A stretch of 11,798 nt of DNA from Chlamydoabsidia padenii. Taxonomy: Eukaryota > Mucoromycota > Mucoromycetes > Mucorales > Cunninghamellaceae. The position numbers and the translations under genes are program-made. The DNA is taken from contig JAIWND010000095.1 of assembly GCA_025330725.1 (NCBI GenBank), positions 1 through 11,798 of the forward strand, written 5' to 3'. The notes below the pieces were generated by a model that was not told the DNA's origin, did not search any database, and saw only the letters and a program-made list of their open reading frames with translations. Below are positions 1 through 8,702 of this stretch, piece by piece (the stretch's first letter is position 1; each line of letters begins with the position of its first letter).

Positions 1-1337
1 TCGAACGATCATCGTGTCCAATCCTTGGGGTTTATTGAACTAGGCAATGTAAGTATCATCCCTTTTACAATCAAAAAGCAAACTAACATCTGTCTGTAGA
101 TATCGATACCGTCTTGTTTAGTTTATCTGGAGAATGATGTACTTTATGTAGGCTCTTCTAAAGGTGATTCTCAGGTGGTCCATGTCCTTGGTCGTGATTC
201 GATTGAAAACAAGGATATTTTACAAGTCATTGAAACTTTCCCTAGTCTAGGCCCTGTGATTGATTTCTGTGTGGCAGATCTGGATAAACAGGTAAAAACG
301 CGATCAAAAGTGGTGACATCTATACTCATTTTTTATTTTTATGGAAGGGACAACTGCAACTGATCACATGTTCAGGTGCTGGAAAAGATAGCTCGTTAAG
401 GATCATTCGTAGTGGTGTGGGTCTCAATCAACTGGCAGCCATCGAAATGAGTGGGGTCAAAGCGACTTGGGCATTGCGATCTAGCTTTAATGAAAAGTAA
501 GTATCAACACCTCACCCAACCCTTCCACATGTCATTCATCTCTCCCTTTTTTAAATTTTAATTTGATAGGCATACTGATATTCTAATAATCTCCTTTGTC
601 AATGCCACTCAACTCCTTCAAATACAAGACAATACGATTGTGCCTTTACCACACTACTCGGCCATTACACCCCACGAACGTACCTTGATGGCCGGCAATG
701 TCATCAACGACATGATCCTCCAGGTGACAGAACACAGCGTGCGACTAATGACATCCCATGCCCACGGCCACTTGCTCGACGAATGGCGATCACAACAACC
801 CATCACGATAGCCAGTATGAATCCGACTCAATGTGTCATCTCACTTGGTTTCGGTCGACTTGTCGCCTTCTCTCTTCTCCAGGACGGTCACATTCGGGTG
901 ATTGGTGAGCGACAGCTGACAAGAGATATCTCATGTTTGGATATTACACCCATTGATGCGCCTTTTCTTTCCTCTTCCGTCATCGCCGTGGGTGTATGGC
1001 ACCAGGTCGGTGTGCTTTTATTACAACTGGACAATGGGTTGGTCACTGTGGCGGATGAACCTTTGGCGGGAATGATTATGCCTCGATCTATTCTCATGAC
1101 TCGGTTGGAAGGCATGTGTTATCTCTTGGTAGGGTTGGCGGATGGTCAAACCTATAACTTTCGACTGGGTGGCAGTGGTAGATTATGGGATAAGAAACGA
1201 TCATTTTTGGGGAAATTGCCGATTGTACTGGGGACCTTTTCTTCTAATGGTATGACTCATGTGTTTGCTGCTTCGGATAAACCTACCGTTATTCATAGCC
1301 GAAATCAAAAACTCGTCTATTCTAATGTGAATCTAAA

Positions 1338-1424
<87 letters not shown>

Positions 1425-2978
1425 AATCGGGGGCTTGATTGAACTAAATAGTTGTTTTACAGGAGGTGCGACATGTTACTTCTTTTAATAATCCCTTCTT
1501 TCCTGATGCGGTGGCCTTGACGACTCGTGAAGGTGTGGTAATTGGCCAAATGGAGGAAATTCAAAAACTACATATAACCAAAATCCCCACTCTCGATACC
1601 CCTCGGCGGATCATTTACCAAGAAACCTCACATACTTTTGGCGTGATTACTGAAAAGATGACATCCGAACCTTATACATCACAATCAACTACGGGTGGAT
1701 TTGAAGTATTGGATGAACAAAACTTTACAGGTAAGAAATGGGGGGAGGGGGCAAGGTCATTTTAATAGATATAGTCATTCATTTTTTTTATATGTATGAA
1801 ACTATAGTATTGGATCGAATCTACTTTAAACAATACGAACGACCCTTATCGGCATTGTCCACCAAGTTTGATCAAGATGATAATGAATATTATATAGTGG
1901 CAACTGGACGGGATAGTGACGCGTTTGAAACTGCTAGCTCAGGGCGGATCCTTGTATTACAACTTCAGCGACAACAACAACAACATTCAACAGTAGGGAA
2001 ACGTTTGGCTCTAGTGACTCAGATTCGGACAAGTGGAATGGTAGAACAACTAGGTTCCTTCAAAGGCAAACTAATAGCCAGTGTGCATGGAAAGGTAAGA
2101 AAAAACGTTCTTCGGGACATTATGCAGAAAAAACCATAAACAAAATTAACAATCTCTCTCTCTCTAATAGCTTGAAGTGTATGAATGGGATCCTAGCAAA
2201 TCACAGCTAGAACTTACATGCTCACACTCCTTACCTTCTATTACCGAATCCTTGGCAACTCATGGCGATTATATCCTTACGGGCGACATGCTTGCCTCAG
2301 TGACGGTGCTACGCTACGACGGCACGGCATTAGAAGAAGTCGGGGCGGATGAAGCAGTACGTGAAGTCACAGCATTGGCGGCACTCAGCGATACACTCAC
2401 CTTGGGTGCGGAACGGGATGGTCATTTATTTGTGGTTGAACGTGAATCTGCTGCTTCAGTAGTACTGGAAGACCCATTGTTGGAAACTGTCAGTGAATGG
2501 CATTTGGGTGAACTGGTCCAACGGTTTCAATTTGGGGCTCTGGGCAATGTCGATCCTTCTACCAACAACAGTCCAATGCTTACCACATTGATCTTTGCCA
2601 CGGTGAATGGTGCCATTGGTGTGATTGCCGATTTGTCTGAAGATCGATTCAAATTATTATTACATATGCAAAATAATATGACCAAAGTGATCAAAACGAT
2701 AGGTGATCTGTCTCATGCCGAGTAAGTTTGCCTCCTATAAAAAGAAATGGAATGATACTTACTTTTTGTTTGTCTGTAGCTGGCGATCTGTCTGTACGAT
2801 GGATCGAAATGAGGAAAGTAGTCATTTTATTGATGGTGATTTGATCGAAGGATTCCTGGACCTGACTCCTCAACAAATGCAACAAGTCGTCGATGGTTAT
2901 AATGGTGGCAAGAAATTGGATTATAGTATAGAAGATTTGTGTAAAGTAGTGGAAGAACTTATGAGTCTCCACTCATAG
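1..2978 (+). CDS. DDB1: DDB1, damage-specific DNA-binding protein 1 (C-terminal ~820 aa, start outside window)
   Basis: Adaptor subunit of CUL4 E3 ubiquitin ligases; its beta-propellers link CUL4 to substrate receptors in DNA repair and chromatin control (family knowledge). Exons read from the sequence: 1-48, 100-291, 348-496, 570-1338, 1463-1730, 1808-2094, 2171-2721, 2780-2978. All joins are GT-AG and keep frame, giving 820 codons plus TAG. Recognisable DDB1 blocks include SGAGKDSSLRIIRSGVG (exon 3), MPRSILMTRLEG and DKPTVIHSRNQKLVYSNVNLK (exon 4, each in part), QMEEIQKLHI (exon 5), GKLIASVHGK/LEVYEWD across the 2095-2170 intron, and the C-terminal FIDGDLIEGFLDLTPQQMQQ and CKVVEELMSLHS. The last two match DDB1 rather than its paralogues CPSF1 or SF3B3. 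From comparison with the human protein (1140 aa, from memory), the first ~300 residues, mostly propeller A, lie left of the window. Intron 4 is almost entirely poly(A). Confidence 0.95.
1341..1422 (+). repeat. A82 homopolymer inside DDB1 intron 4
   Basis: Eighty-two uninterrupted A residues begin at intron position +3, directly after the GT donor at 1339-1340. The intron (1339-1462, 124 nt) then has a 3' part with a CTAA-type branch candidate in GAACTAAAT and a TTTTACAG acceptor. It is the longest intron of this gene in the window; the others are 51-77 nt. The true length may differ from the assembly because long homopolymers are poorly sequenced. Confidence 0.95.
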
Positions 2979-3055
2979 TCTATCTATTTTTTTTTTAATA
3001 TAAATATATAATATAAACAATCTTTTTGAATGAAAACGAAATTTGGCATAGATCA

Positions 3056-3115
<60 letters not shown>

Positions 3116-3334
3116 TAATGAGCGGCATGGATCATCCTAAAGAAGAACAACTGTTCATTTTTCGGCGTTTGGAATAGCCTATAACACTCGTCACTGGAAC
3201 GAAACTCCGACTCGGTCAGTTTGTAACTATGTAGGTGAAAGCTTTACACTTTTTTTTTTTTTTCGACTTTTGGATCGTCTCTCTCTCTCTCTTTTTTTTT
3301 TTTTTTTTTTCTCTTTGCTTAACAACACATAATC
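2979..3334. other. Intergenic spacer DDB1-UBP8 with a T57 tract
   Basis: This 356-bp spacer separates two genes in the same direction. It starts with an AT-rich DDB1 3' region (TAATATAAATATATAATATAA), suitable for poly(A) signalling though without a canonical AATAAA. It then holds 57 consecutive T (3058-3114). Shorter T tracts (about 3249-3263 and 3292-3310) and a CT repeat at about 3279-3291 lie just upstream of the UBP8 start and probably form its pyrimidine-rich promoter and 5' leader. No gene is visible. Confidence 0.7.
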
Positions 3335-5553
3335 ATGCCCGACCCTCTTACGCCAGCGACCGATGCACCTTCTCTCCATACCCCATCTACACCTCGTTCT
3401 TTTTATCCAAACGGTGGTGACACGATACGTTCGGGGGCATGCCCTCATAGTCACCTGATCACTACTGATGATGCTCTAGTGGCCAATTATCGAGCTTTGG
3501 TGAACTATGCTTTGGCTTGGACGAAATCAACGACCAAGCTGGCAATGGATAAAAAGAAACGATACCGAAACGAGGTAAAGAAGAAATAAATACACGGATG
3601 GAACGACACTGACGCTTTTCTTTTTTATTATTATATATAGTTACCTTTGCCTCAGTGTACAGTGTGTGCTGACCCATTAGCTAGACTTCATGTTTGTCTT
3701 CATTGTGTCTATATGGGATGTTGGAAAAAAGGACATATGCGACATCATTTGAAAACCAAGAAACATACTTTTGGTAAGTAAAATAGGAAATGATAAGGTA
3801 AGTGAAACTCTCACTTATTCTTTATTTGTATATAGCTATGGATTTCACAAGATGTATGTTATATTGTGGCGACTGTCAAGACTATATATATGATACTAAC
3901 CTAATGGATCGTGTGGTGCGAATGGAAACCTTGAAAAGTGACCTTGGTAAACAATTATCATCATTTCTTTTGATTTGACTGAATTGACTGTTTTTTTAAT
4001 TTATAATAGGCAATCGACGATTTCGATTAAGATGGGCAAGACGTTGGACTCCTTCACCAGATGAAATCAAGACAATCACACATCATGCTACTCAAGTCTC
4101 CTGTCAAGGTATTCGTGGTTTATGTAATATGGGAAACACTTGTTTTATGAACGTCATCCTCCAAAGCTTTATCCATAATCCATTGTTGAAGGCTTACTTT
4201 TTAAGCGATCAACATAATCCTAAACATTGTGTCACAAAGTATTGTCTTTGTTGTGAAATGGATAGACTCTTTGCCGAGGTAAATCAAAAGAAGAAGAAAG
4301 AATTTAAAAAAGAAAAAGAAAAAAAAAAAAGCTAATCTTCCATGCTTCATTAGATCTACTCTCCTCGAAAAGAACCTTATGGGCCATGTCATTTCCTTCA
4401 AGCCATGTGGATGTCACTTCGTGAATTGGCAGGGTATGCTCAACAAGATGCTCATGAATTCTTCATCAGTGCGCTGAATCATATTCATGCAGGTTGTAAA
4501 GGTAAACTTGGATACATAAATAGAAGGTGAATGATGTTTGACTCAATCAGATTTTGTAGATAATACCATGGCGGATTGTCAATGTATAGTCCATAAAACA
4601 TTTGCTGGCGTGCTACAATCTAATGTGACCTGCTCAAGATGTGGTAATATCACCACTACTCACGATCCCATGCTTGATATCAGTCTGGGTCTACGTCCAA
4701 TAGAAAAAAAGAAGAAACAACAACAACAGACAAACTCACCTAAACAACAAGATGGAATCAAACCTGGTGATTCGGTCGTCCATGATCTATTCGCGAATTC
4801 AATCTCTCAACATACGCCTTTTCCTCCTCCTCCTCCCCCTCCTCCTCCTCCTCAAAATTCACCTCCTTCTCAACAGCAACAGCAACGGCGATCTCGTCAT
4901 GGGAACACTCTAGTGGATTGCTTGGATCGATATACTCAACCGGAAAAGCTGGGTCGGAATGAATATGTGTGTAGTAATTGTGCTACATTCCAAGAAGCGA
5001 CAAAACAACTCTCTATTGAACGACTCCCTTCCGTTCTTAGTTTCCAATTAAAGGTAAAAAAAAAAAAAAACAATGATTTAAAAAAGGAGGAGGAGGAAAA
5101 CTAATGATGATTCTTTTTAGCGATTCGAACATGGTGTCTCGGCTACCAAGATCGAAACCAAGATCAAATTCCCAGTGGAATTGGATATGACACCTTATAC
5201 TACCAAAGGGAAAAAAAAGGCCAAGGATCCACATTATCAGCCCAGTCCTTGTAATATATATACTTTGTTTGCCGTTGTCAATCATCAAGGGCGCATGGAT
5301 ACAGGTCATTATACCATGTTTGCTCGGCATCGGGAAGAGGTAATAGGATGAAGAAGAAAAAAAATTTATAGTTATTAACTTAAATGTACTAGTGGTTTAA
5401 ATTTGATGATCATCATGTTACTGTGGCCTACCAACGGGATGTCCTGGAAAGCAAAGCGTAAGTCACTATTATCTATATATTTATATATACTAATACTTTT
5501 ATCACAGATACATGTGCTTCTATGTCAAGAAAATTTTGGACTATGAAGAATAG
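3335..5553 (+). CDS. UBP8: Ubp8/USP22-type ubiquitin C-terminal hydrolase (SAGA deubiquitinase)
   Basis: Removes ubiquitin from histone H2B as the catalytic subunit of the SAGA deubiquitinase module (family knowledge). Exons: 3335-3574, 3641-3773, 3836-3946, 4010-4278, 4354-4501, 4551-5053, 5121-5339, 5393-5457, 5508-5553; all GT-AG, in frame, 577 aa. The N-terminal UBP zinc finger (about residues 36-140) has C36-P-H38, C86-x2-C89, the C99-L-H-C102 block VCLHCVYMGC, and CMLYCGDCQDYIYD. The peptidase domain has the Cys box GLCNMGNTCF (Cys206), QQDAHEF, a CSRCG/CSNC zinc ribbon, the His box GHYTMFARH (His531) and WFKFDD (Asp546/547). Blocks such as FPVELDMTP and FAVVNHQG are specific to the USP22/Ubp8 branch. 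A low-complexity Lys/Gln/Pro insert splits the domain near residues 310-370. It is slightly longer than human USP22 (525 aa) or yeast Ubp8 (471 aa). The ATG at 3335 precedes the C-P-H zinc motif and has no better upstream alternative. Confidence 0.95.
4702..4900 (+). repeat. Low-complexity coding insert (Lys, Gln and Pro runs) in UBP8 exon 6
   Basis: Codon runs encode K4, then Q4, then ten consecutive prolines (CCT/CCC repeats at about 4822-4851), then a Q5 run. The insert lies between the conserved DPMLDISLGL and NTLVDCLDRYT blocks, where human USP22 also has a less conserved linker. Reading frame and flanking zinc-ribbon cysteines are intact, so it is most simply an expanded surface loop. 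Confidence 0.85.
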
Positions 5554-5603
5554 TTTTTTTTTTTATTACTATTATTATAATGTTATTATTGATCATATGA
5601 GCA

Positions 5604-5609
5604 AATAAA
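5604..5609 (+). terminator. Poly(A) signal AATAAA for UBP8
   Basis: A canonical AATAAA sits about 50 bp after the UBP8 stop in AT-rich DNA. A second AATAAA at 5641-5646 is a possible alternative. Assignment rests on motif and position only. Confidence 0.6.
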
Positions 5610-5615
5610 GAACAC

Positions 5616-5621
5616 TTTATT
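5616..5621 (-). terminator. Poly(A) signal for the convergent minus-strand gene
   Basis: TTTATT on the plus strand reads AATAAA on the minus strand, about 45 bp beyond the stop of the 95-aa ORF. It lies only 7 bp from the UBP8 signal, so the two convergent transcripts probably overlap at their 3' ends. Confidence 0.5.
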
Positions 5622-5665
5622 TTTTTTATCACTATCATGAAATAAAGAACTCGGGGGGAGGGGAA

Positions 5666-5953
5666 TCATTTGGAAGATGTTGTAGGGGTATAAAGCCAAG
5701 AATTCTCATGGGTAGATATCAATTCAGGTAACTGTTCTTCTTCTTCGCCTTCTTCCACATTATCAGAGGTCAATTTTAAAAAAGCAGTAGGAGGTCGGAA
5801 CTGTAATAAAGAATGGTCTTCGGCCCCATATAGAAACCATTCTACACTATCATGAGTGGATTTTAAAGGATGAAATTCGTCTTCATGGTGTGATGATTGA
5901 AGGATGGAAACAGCGCTGGTTAAAGAAAGAAAATTATGTGTATCCAAAGTCAT
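5666..5953 (-). CDS. Hypothetical 95-aa protein, convergent with UBP8
   Basis: I do not recognise the product. It is acidic, with a Glu-rich stretch (EEGEEEE) in the C-terminal third, a central aromatic segment (VEWFLYGAEDHSLLQF), and no signal peptide, transmembrane segment or cysteine motif. The frame is open for 25 codons upstream to an ATG at 6028, but the inner ATG at 5951-5953 (MTLDTHNF) is preferred: the upstream part is translated AT-rich leader, and the inner ATG has AAA at -3 to -1. A TATA-like TATTTAAA lies about 60 bp upstream, followed by a CT-rich tract, and an AATAAA follows the stop. Together these suggest a real, intronless small gene. A chance ORF remains possible. Confidence 0.55.
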   Translation of the reverse strand: MTLDTHNFLSLTSAVSILQSSHHEDEFHPLKSTHDSVEWFLYGAEDHSLLQFRPPTAFLKLTSDNVEEGEEEEQLPELISTHENSWLYTPTTSSK

Positions 5954-6010
5954 TTTGATTTTTTTAATTGATGAAAAAAAAGTTGAAGAAAGAAAGATAA
6001 GAGAATGGTG

Positions 6011-6018
6011 TTTAAATA
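6011..6018 (-). promoter_or_regulatory. TATA-like box for the 95-aa gene
   Basis: The minus strand reads TATTTAAA about 60 bp upstream of the ATG at 5953, followed by a pyrimidine-rich tract (TTATCTTTCTTTCTTC). This resembles a fungal core promoter. Evidence is motif and spacing only. Confidence 0.4.
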
Positions 6019-6183
6019 GTGTGATCACATATGAATATCATCGGGATTTGTATATTATTATGTTTCAGCCCATTCTGGTTGCATAAAAAAAGTCGGATCA
6101 TGTCCCCAACAGACCACTTTATTAAAAAATCACACAATCATCGTTTTGAATCCATCTGTTGGGTAAGTTGGAAAGGTGGTGTG

Positions 6184-6218
<35 letters not shown>

Positions 6219-6307
6219 GCGAATCCATAAAAAGTACCACCAAGCACCAACCTGTGATTCAGAGCGGGATTTTAATATATCGGGCATTATTGGCTGGATG
6301 ATTTTTT
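6019..6307. other. Non-coding spacer with an A33 tract, left flank of the LINE insertion
   Basis: No supported gene. The interval holds 33 consecutive A (6184-6216), which would read as poly-lysine in the long plus-strand frame that runs into the LINE; that frame is an artefact upstream of 6322. It is probably the upstream region of the 95-aa gene plus older non-coding DNA. Confidence 0.6.
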
Positions 6308-6321
6308 TCTTTTACATTTGT
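6308..6321 (+). repeat. Left 14-bp target-site duplication of the LINE
   Basis: TCTTTTACATTTGT occurs here and, identical in all 14 bases, at 7178-7191 directly after an A11 tract. The match stops exactly at both sides, as expected for a target-primed reverse transcription insertion. Confidence 0.85.
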
Positions 6322-7092
6322 TTAGGCTGTCTTCGTCCTTTGCTTGGAAGACGGGTAACCGGTGTTAACAACACTCCTCAACACCCTCTTCTCTCTGCTT
6401 GTCTACTCCGGGATCTCCAACGACAGACTATTGTTCTCCATCCTTCACTACGAAATCACATCATCACGTGGAATCAACAACCTGGTGATATTGACGACAA
6501 CCCTTTGGTCCAAGCGTTTATCAACACCGACTCTTGGAAAAACTTCAACACTAAAAGACACCGCGATCACTGGTTGATGTCACTCAAACAATCGGCTCCT
6601 CCCCCTCGACTTTCAACGGCTCATTGGAAACTAATCTGGTCTATACCTTGTAATCCTCAGGGCAGGAATCTCTGGTATCGTCTCTTACTTGGCAAACTTT
6701 ACAGCAATGAACTCTTATCCAGGCAAAGTGATCACCACCGTCCCTCCTGTCAATTATGTCCCGAACCAAACGAATCCTTGGATCATCTGATAGTATCTTG
6801 TCCCAGAAAATGGGAAGTTTGGTCTAGTGCTTTTCACCATATTATGCCTACGATCAAAATCACACCTGCTCTTCTCTCTTGCCTTCTCAACCAACTGGAT
6901 ACCCCTCAAGATTTGGTTCACGACAACAATCTCTGGCTTCTCTGCGGGTGCGGAATTCAATCAATATGGCTCTATCACTGACAGCATCAAGTGCATGGCT
7001 CCCCTTTTACCCTTAGTATAGTTGTTAATAGAATCATTACGTTATTTACGCAATTGCTTCCTTCCCCCTTCCCCCTCCTCCCCTTAGTTTAG
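6322..7092 (+). pseudogene. LINE ORF2 C-terminal remnant with zf-RVT-like CCHC domain
   Basis: The frame is open from the truncation point to a TGA at 6979-6981 (219 codons). It ends with the zinc-binding module typical of LINE ORF2 C-termini: a WYRLLLGKL block, then CQLC-x8-H-x4-C (CX2CX8HX4C; Cys codons at about 6748 and 6757) followed by KWEVW. No reverse-transcriptase or endonuclease motif is present because of the 5' truncation. The same frame continues past the TGA for another 36 codons to TAG at 7090-7092. It follows IWLYH, a place where a Trp would suit the family, so the TGA looks like a TGG-to-TGA nonsense change. That reading is inference. The fragment cannot encode a functional protein. 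Confidence 0.82.
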
Positions 7093-7177
7093 TACTTTAT
7101 TCACCTCTCATTGACGTTTTTATCATTTACTAAACTCCGCATTAAGAAACTATTTTTTTTTACGCTAAAAAAAAAAA
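6322..7177 (+). mobile_element. 5'-truncated LINE (non-LTR retrotransposon) insertion
   Basis: This 856-bp element lies precisely between two perfect 14-bp direct repeats. It holds only the C-terminal end of a LINE ORF2, a CT-rich 3' region (about 7057-7086, TTCCCCCTTCCCCCTCC) and a terminal A11 (7167-7177) that abuts the right repeat. Severe 5' truncation, poly(A) 3' end and flanking duplication are the three classic marks of a LINE copied by target-primed reverse transcription. The clade cannot be assigned without the reverse-transcriptase core. Confidence 0.88.
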
Positions 7178-7191
7178 TCTTTTACATTTGT
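7178..7191 (+). repeat. Right 14-bp target-site duplication of the LINE
   Basis: Identical copy of the 6308-6321 repeat, directly after the LINE A11 tail. The pre-insertion sequence can be inferred as ...6307 joined to 7178.... Confidence 0.85.
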
Positions 7192-7536
7192 AAGTAATGT
7201 CGACTTGCTCAACACCAACAACGCCATATAATATCACCAATTTGAACAACAAATGGGTCTTTGATCCATCCGATACCAATTCCACCCGTTGATCTTGCCA
7301 ATTTTAATCACCCAACAAACAATGTAACGAATAAAGCACCTCCAAACACAGTCTTGTCTTTTTCACAAAAAAAATTTACGACTTTAAACATTTAAACAAG
7401 AACATTTGATTCCCCATTCCTCAACAAAAAAGCAAACCGAGATTTCCTATAAATGGTCTCAATCAGCAACACTTATTTGGCACGACTTTGTAACTCTTGA
7501 ATACACCACCATCATGATTCAGGCGACCTGGAATTG

Positions 7537-7570
<34 letters not shown>
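7192..7570. other. Region between LINE and MULE remnant; no firm gene
   Basis: A short plus-strand frame starts at ATG 7197 (MSTCSTPTTPYN..., containing NKWVFDPSDTNSTR) and stops after about 31 codons. On the minus strand an overlapping frame stays open for about 44 codons. Either may be decayed coding sequence. The plus-strand one could be the N-terminus of the MULE protein further right, but I cannot support it. From 7539 the region ends in a T33 tract. Confidence 0.4.

Positions 7571-7571
<1 letters not shown>
7539..7571 (+). repeat. T33 homopolymer
   Basis: Thirty-three consecutive T between the unassigned region and the first recognisable MULE codons. It could be an intron polypyrimidine tract, a reverse-oriented poly(A) relic or simple slippage expansion; the sequence alone does not decide. 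Confidence 0.9.
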
Positions 7572-7572
<1 letters not shown>

Positions 7573-7599
7573 GTATAATTTGCCAGCACGTCGACACCA

Positions 7600-8450
7600 C
7601 CAATTTACGCCGACGATATCAACGAATGGGCGAATTCGATTTCAAAAGAAAGGTATACGGTTTTATCGATAGGAAGTACAATTGGATCAACTTTAACGTG
7701 GTCCATCATATCGACCATGAACGACCTGAAGTAATGGAGAGTAGGATAATCCGTGCAACACCAATGTCAGAAGCGATAAAAGAATTCATCAACACTCAAC
7801 TCGACATTCACAATATCGACGCCATCAACTTGTACGAAAAGGTGGTCGCTCGCTTCGGCTATGCTGTGAACCGCGGACAGGTTCCAACTACTTGGCGCCA
7901 GGGTGTCAAAGCATCATGCAAGAAATGCGGCGACCAGTCGGAATCCTGCCGTCTTTTGGTCCAATCTCTCCATCAAGATTTTGATTGTGAAGAGGCAAGT
8001 AGTGGTGCAACAATAACAGTGTGGCATATGGTGGTTGGATATTAGTTATAGTCATTAGTATAGAATACTTTAGTATAGACTTTGGTGTTGATTGTGGTAT
8101 TAATATTCTCTGATAAACTTGTTGATCTATTTTTTGTACTTGATATTTGGTAATGTACGGTAGTTGATATACCGCAGTGTAGATGATGCGAAACACTTTG
8201 GGGTTTAAAACGGGGGCCTTTGATATTCTTGTGCAGAGTAATCAAGTGGTGGAATTCCACATCGATTCAACTTACAAAACGAATCGCGCTGGTTTCGAGC
8301 TATTTGGGGTAGTGGCCAATGTTGATTTTGAAAGTTGGGAGCAATGACACTTCATTAGGTGAATATACTCAAAGGGTCGCAGCCTTGAAGATTTTTTTCC
8401 AAGCCATGAAAGATTAGGGTCTCTGTGGTGTTGGTGTGATATGTATATAG
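7600..8450 (+). pseudogene. Mutator-like (MULE/FAR1-type) transposase, degenerate fragment
   Basis: Pieces of one transposase lie in order but in changing frames. (1) A stretch containing IYADDINEWANSISKERY at about 7603-7660 resembles the start of FAR1/MULE N-termini. (2) After a frame change, 7626-8018 holds a long conserved part with IDHERPE, EAIKEFINTQLDIHN, YEKVVARFGYAVNRG and DFDCE. (3) A GT...AG interval at 8019-8182 (164 nt, phase 0) looks like an intron. (4) 8183-8347 carries TLGFKTGAFDIL and EFHIDSTYKTNRAGFELFG, the MULE catalytic block with the first Asp at 8264-8266. (5) After a small deletion and frameshift, SNDTSLGEYTQRVAALKIFF follows at 8340-8399, and the frame ends at TAG 8415-8417. 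The second and third catalytic residues and the rest of the protein are absent. Family assignment is from remembered motif patterns; inactivation is clear. Confidence 0.75.
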
Positions 8451-8702
8451 TATATGGAATACGAGTTTGAAAAGTAACCTTTTATTATAAAAATAAGAGT
8501 AAAAAAAAAAGAAATATCAGATTACCAACACACTTGTTAAAAAAGAAAAAAGATTAATGATGACACAGCTTCATTTCTTTCGATATACGAATCCTGGTTG
8601 GCTGGTCTCTTTCTTGTGTTCACAAAATAAATTACAATTCCAAAATAAAAAAAACTGATCTGGATATTTGAATCCCGATCATAAAAAAAATAAAAACGTG
8701 AT

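Noticed and set aside
2691..2978. Minus-strand frame over the DDB1 3' end
   Set aside because: Antisense shadow of DDB1 exons 7 and 8, which encode clearly conserved DDB1 sequence.
6148..6228. GAATCCAT direct repeat (6148-6155 and 6221-6228) around the A33 tract as a retroposon duplication
   Set aside because: The right copy does not abut the A tract, the enclosed sequence has no element-like content, and an 8-bp match is weak.
6031..6321. Plus-strand reading frame from 6031 as the N-terminus of a longer gene with the LINE domain
   Set aside because: It reads through an A33 tract as poly-lysine and lies outside the target-site duplication; only sequence from 6322 belongs to the LINE.
8580..8700. 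tRNA-like B-box fragments (CGAATCC, TTGAATCCC)
   Set aside because: No matching A box, acceptor stem or cloverleaf could be drawn around them.
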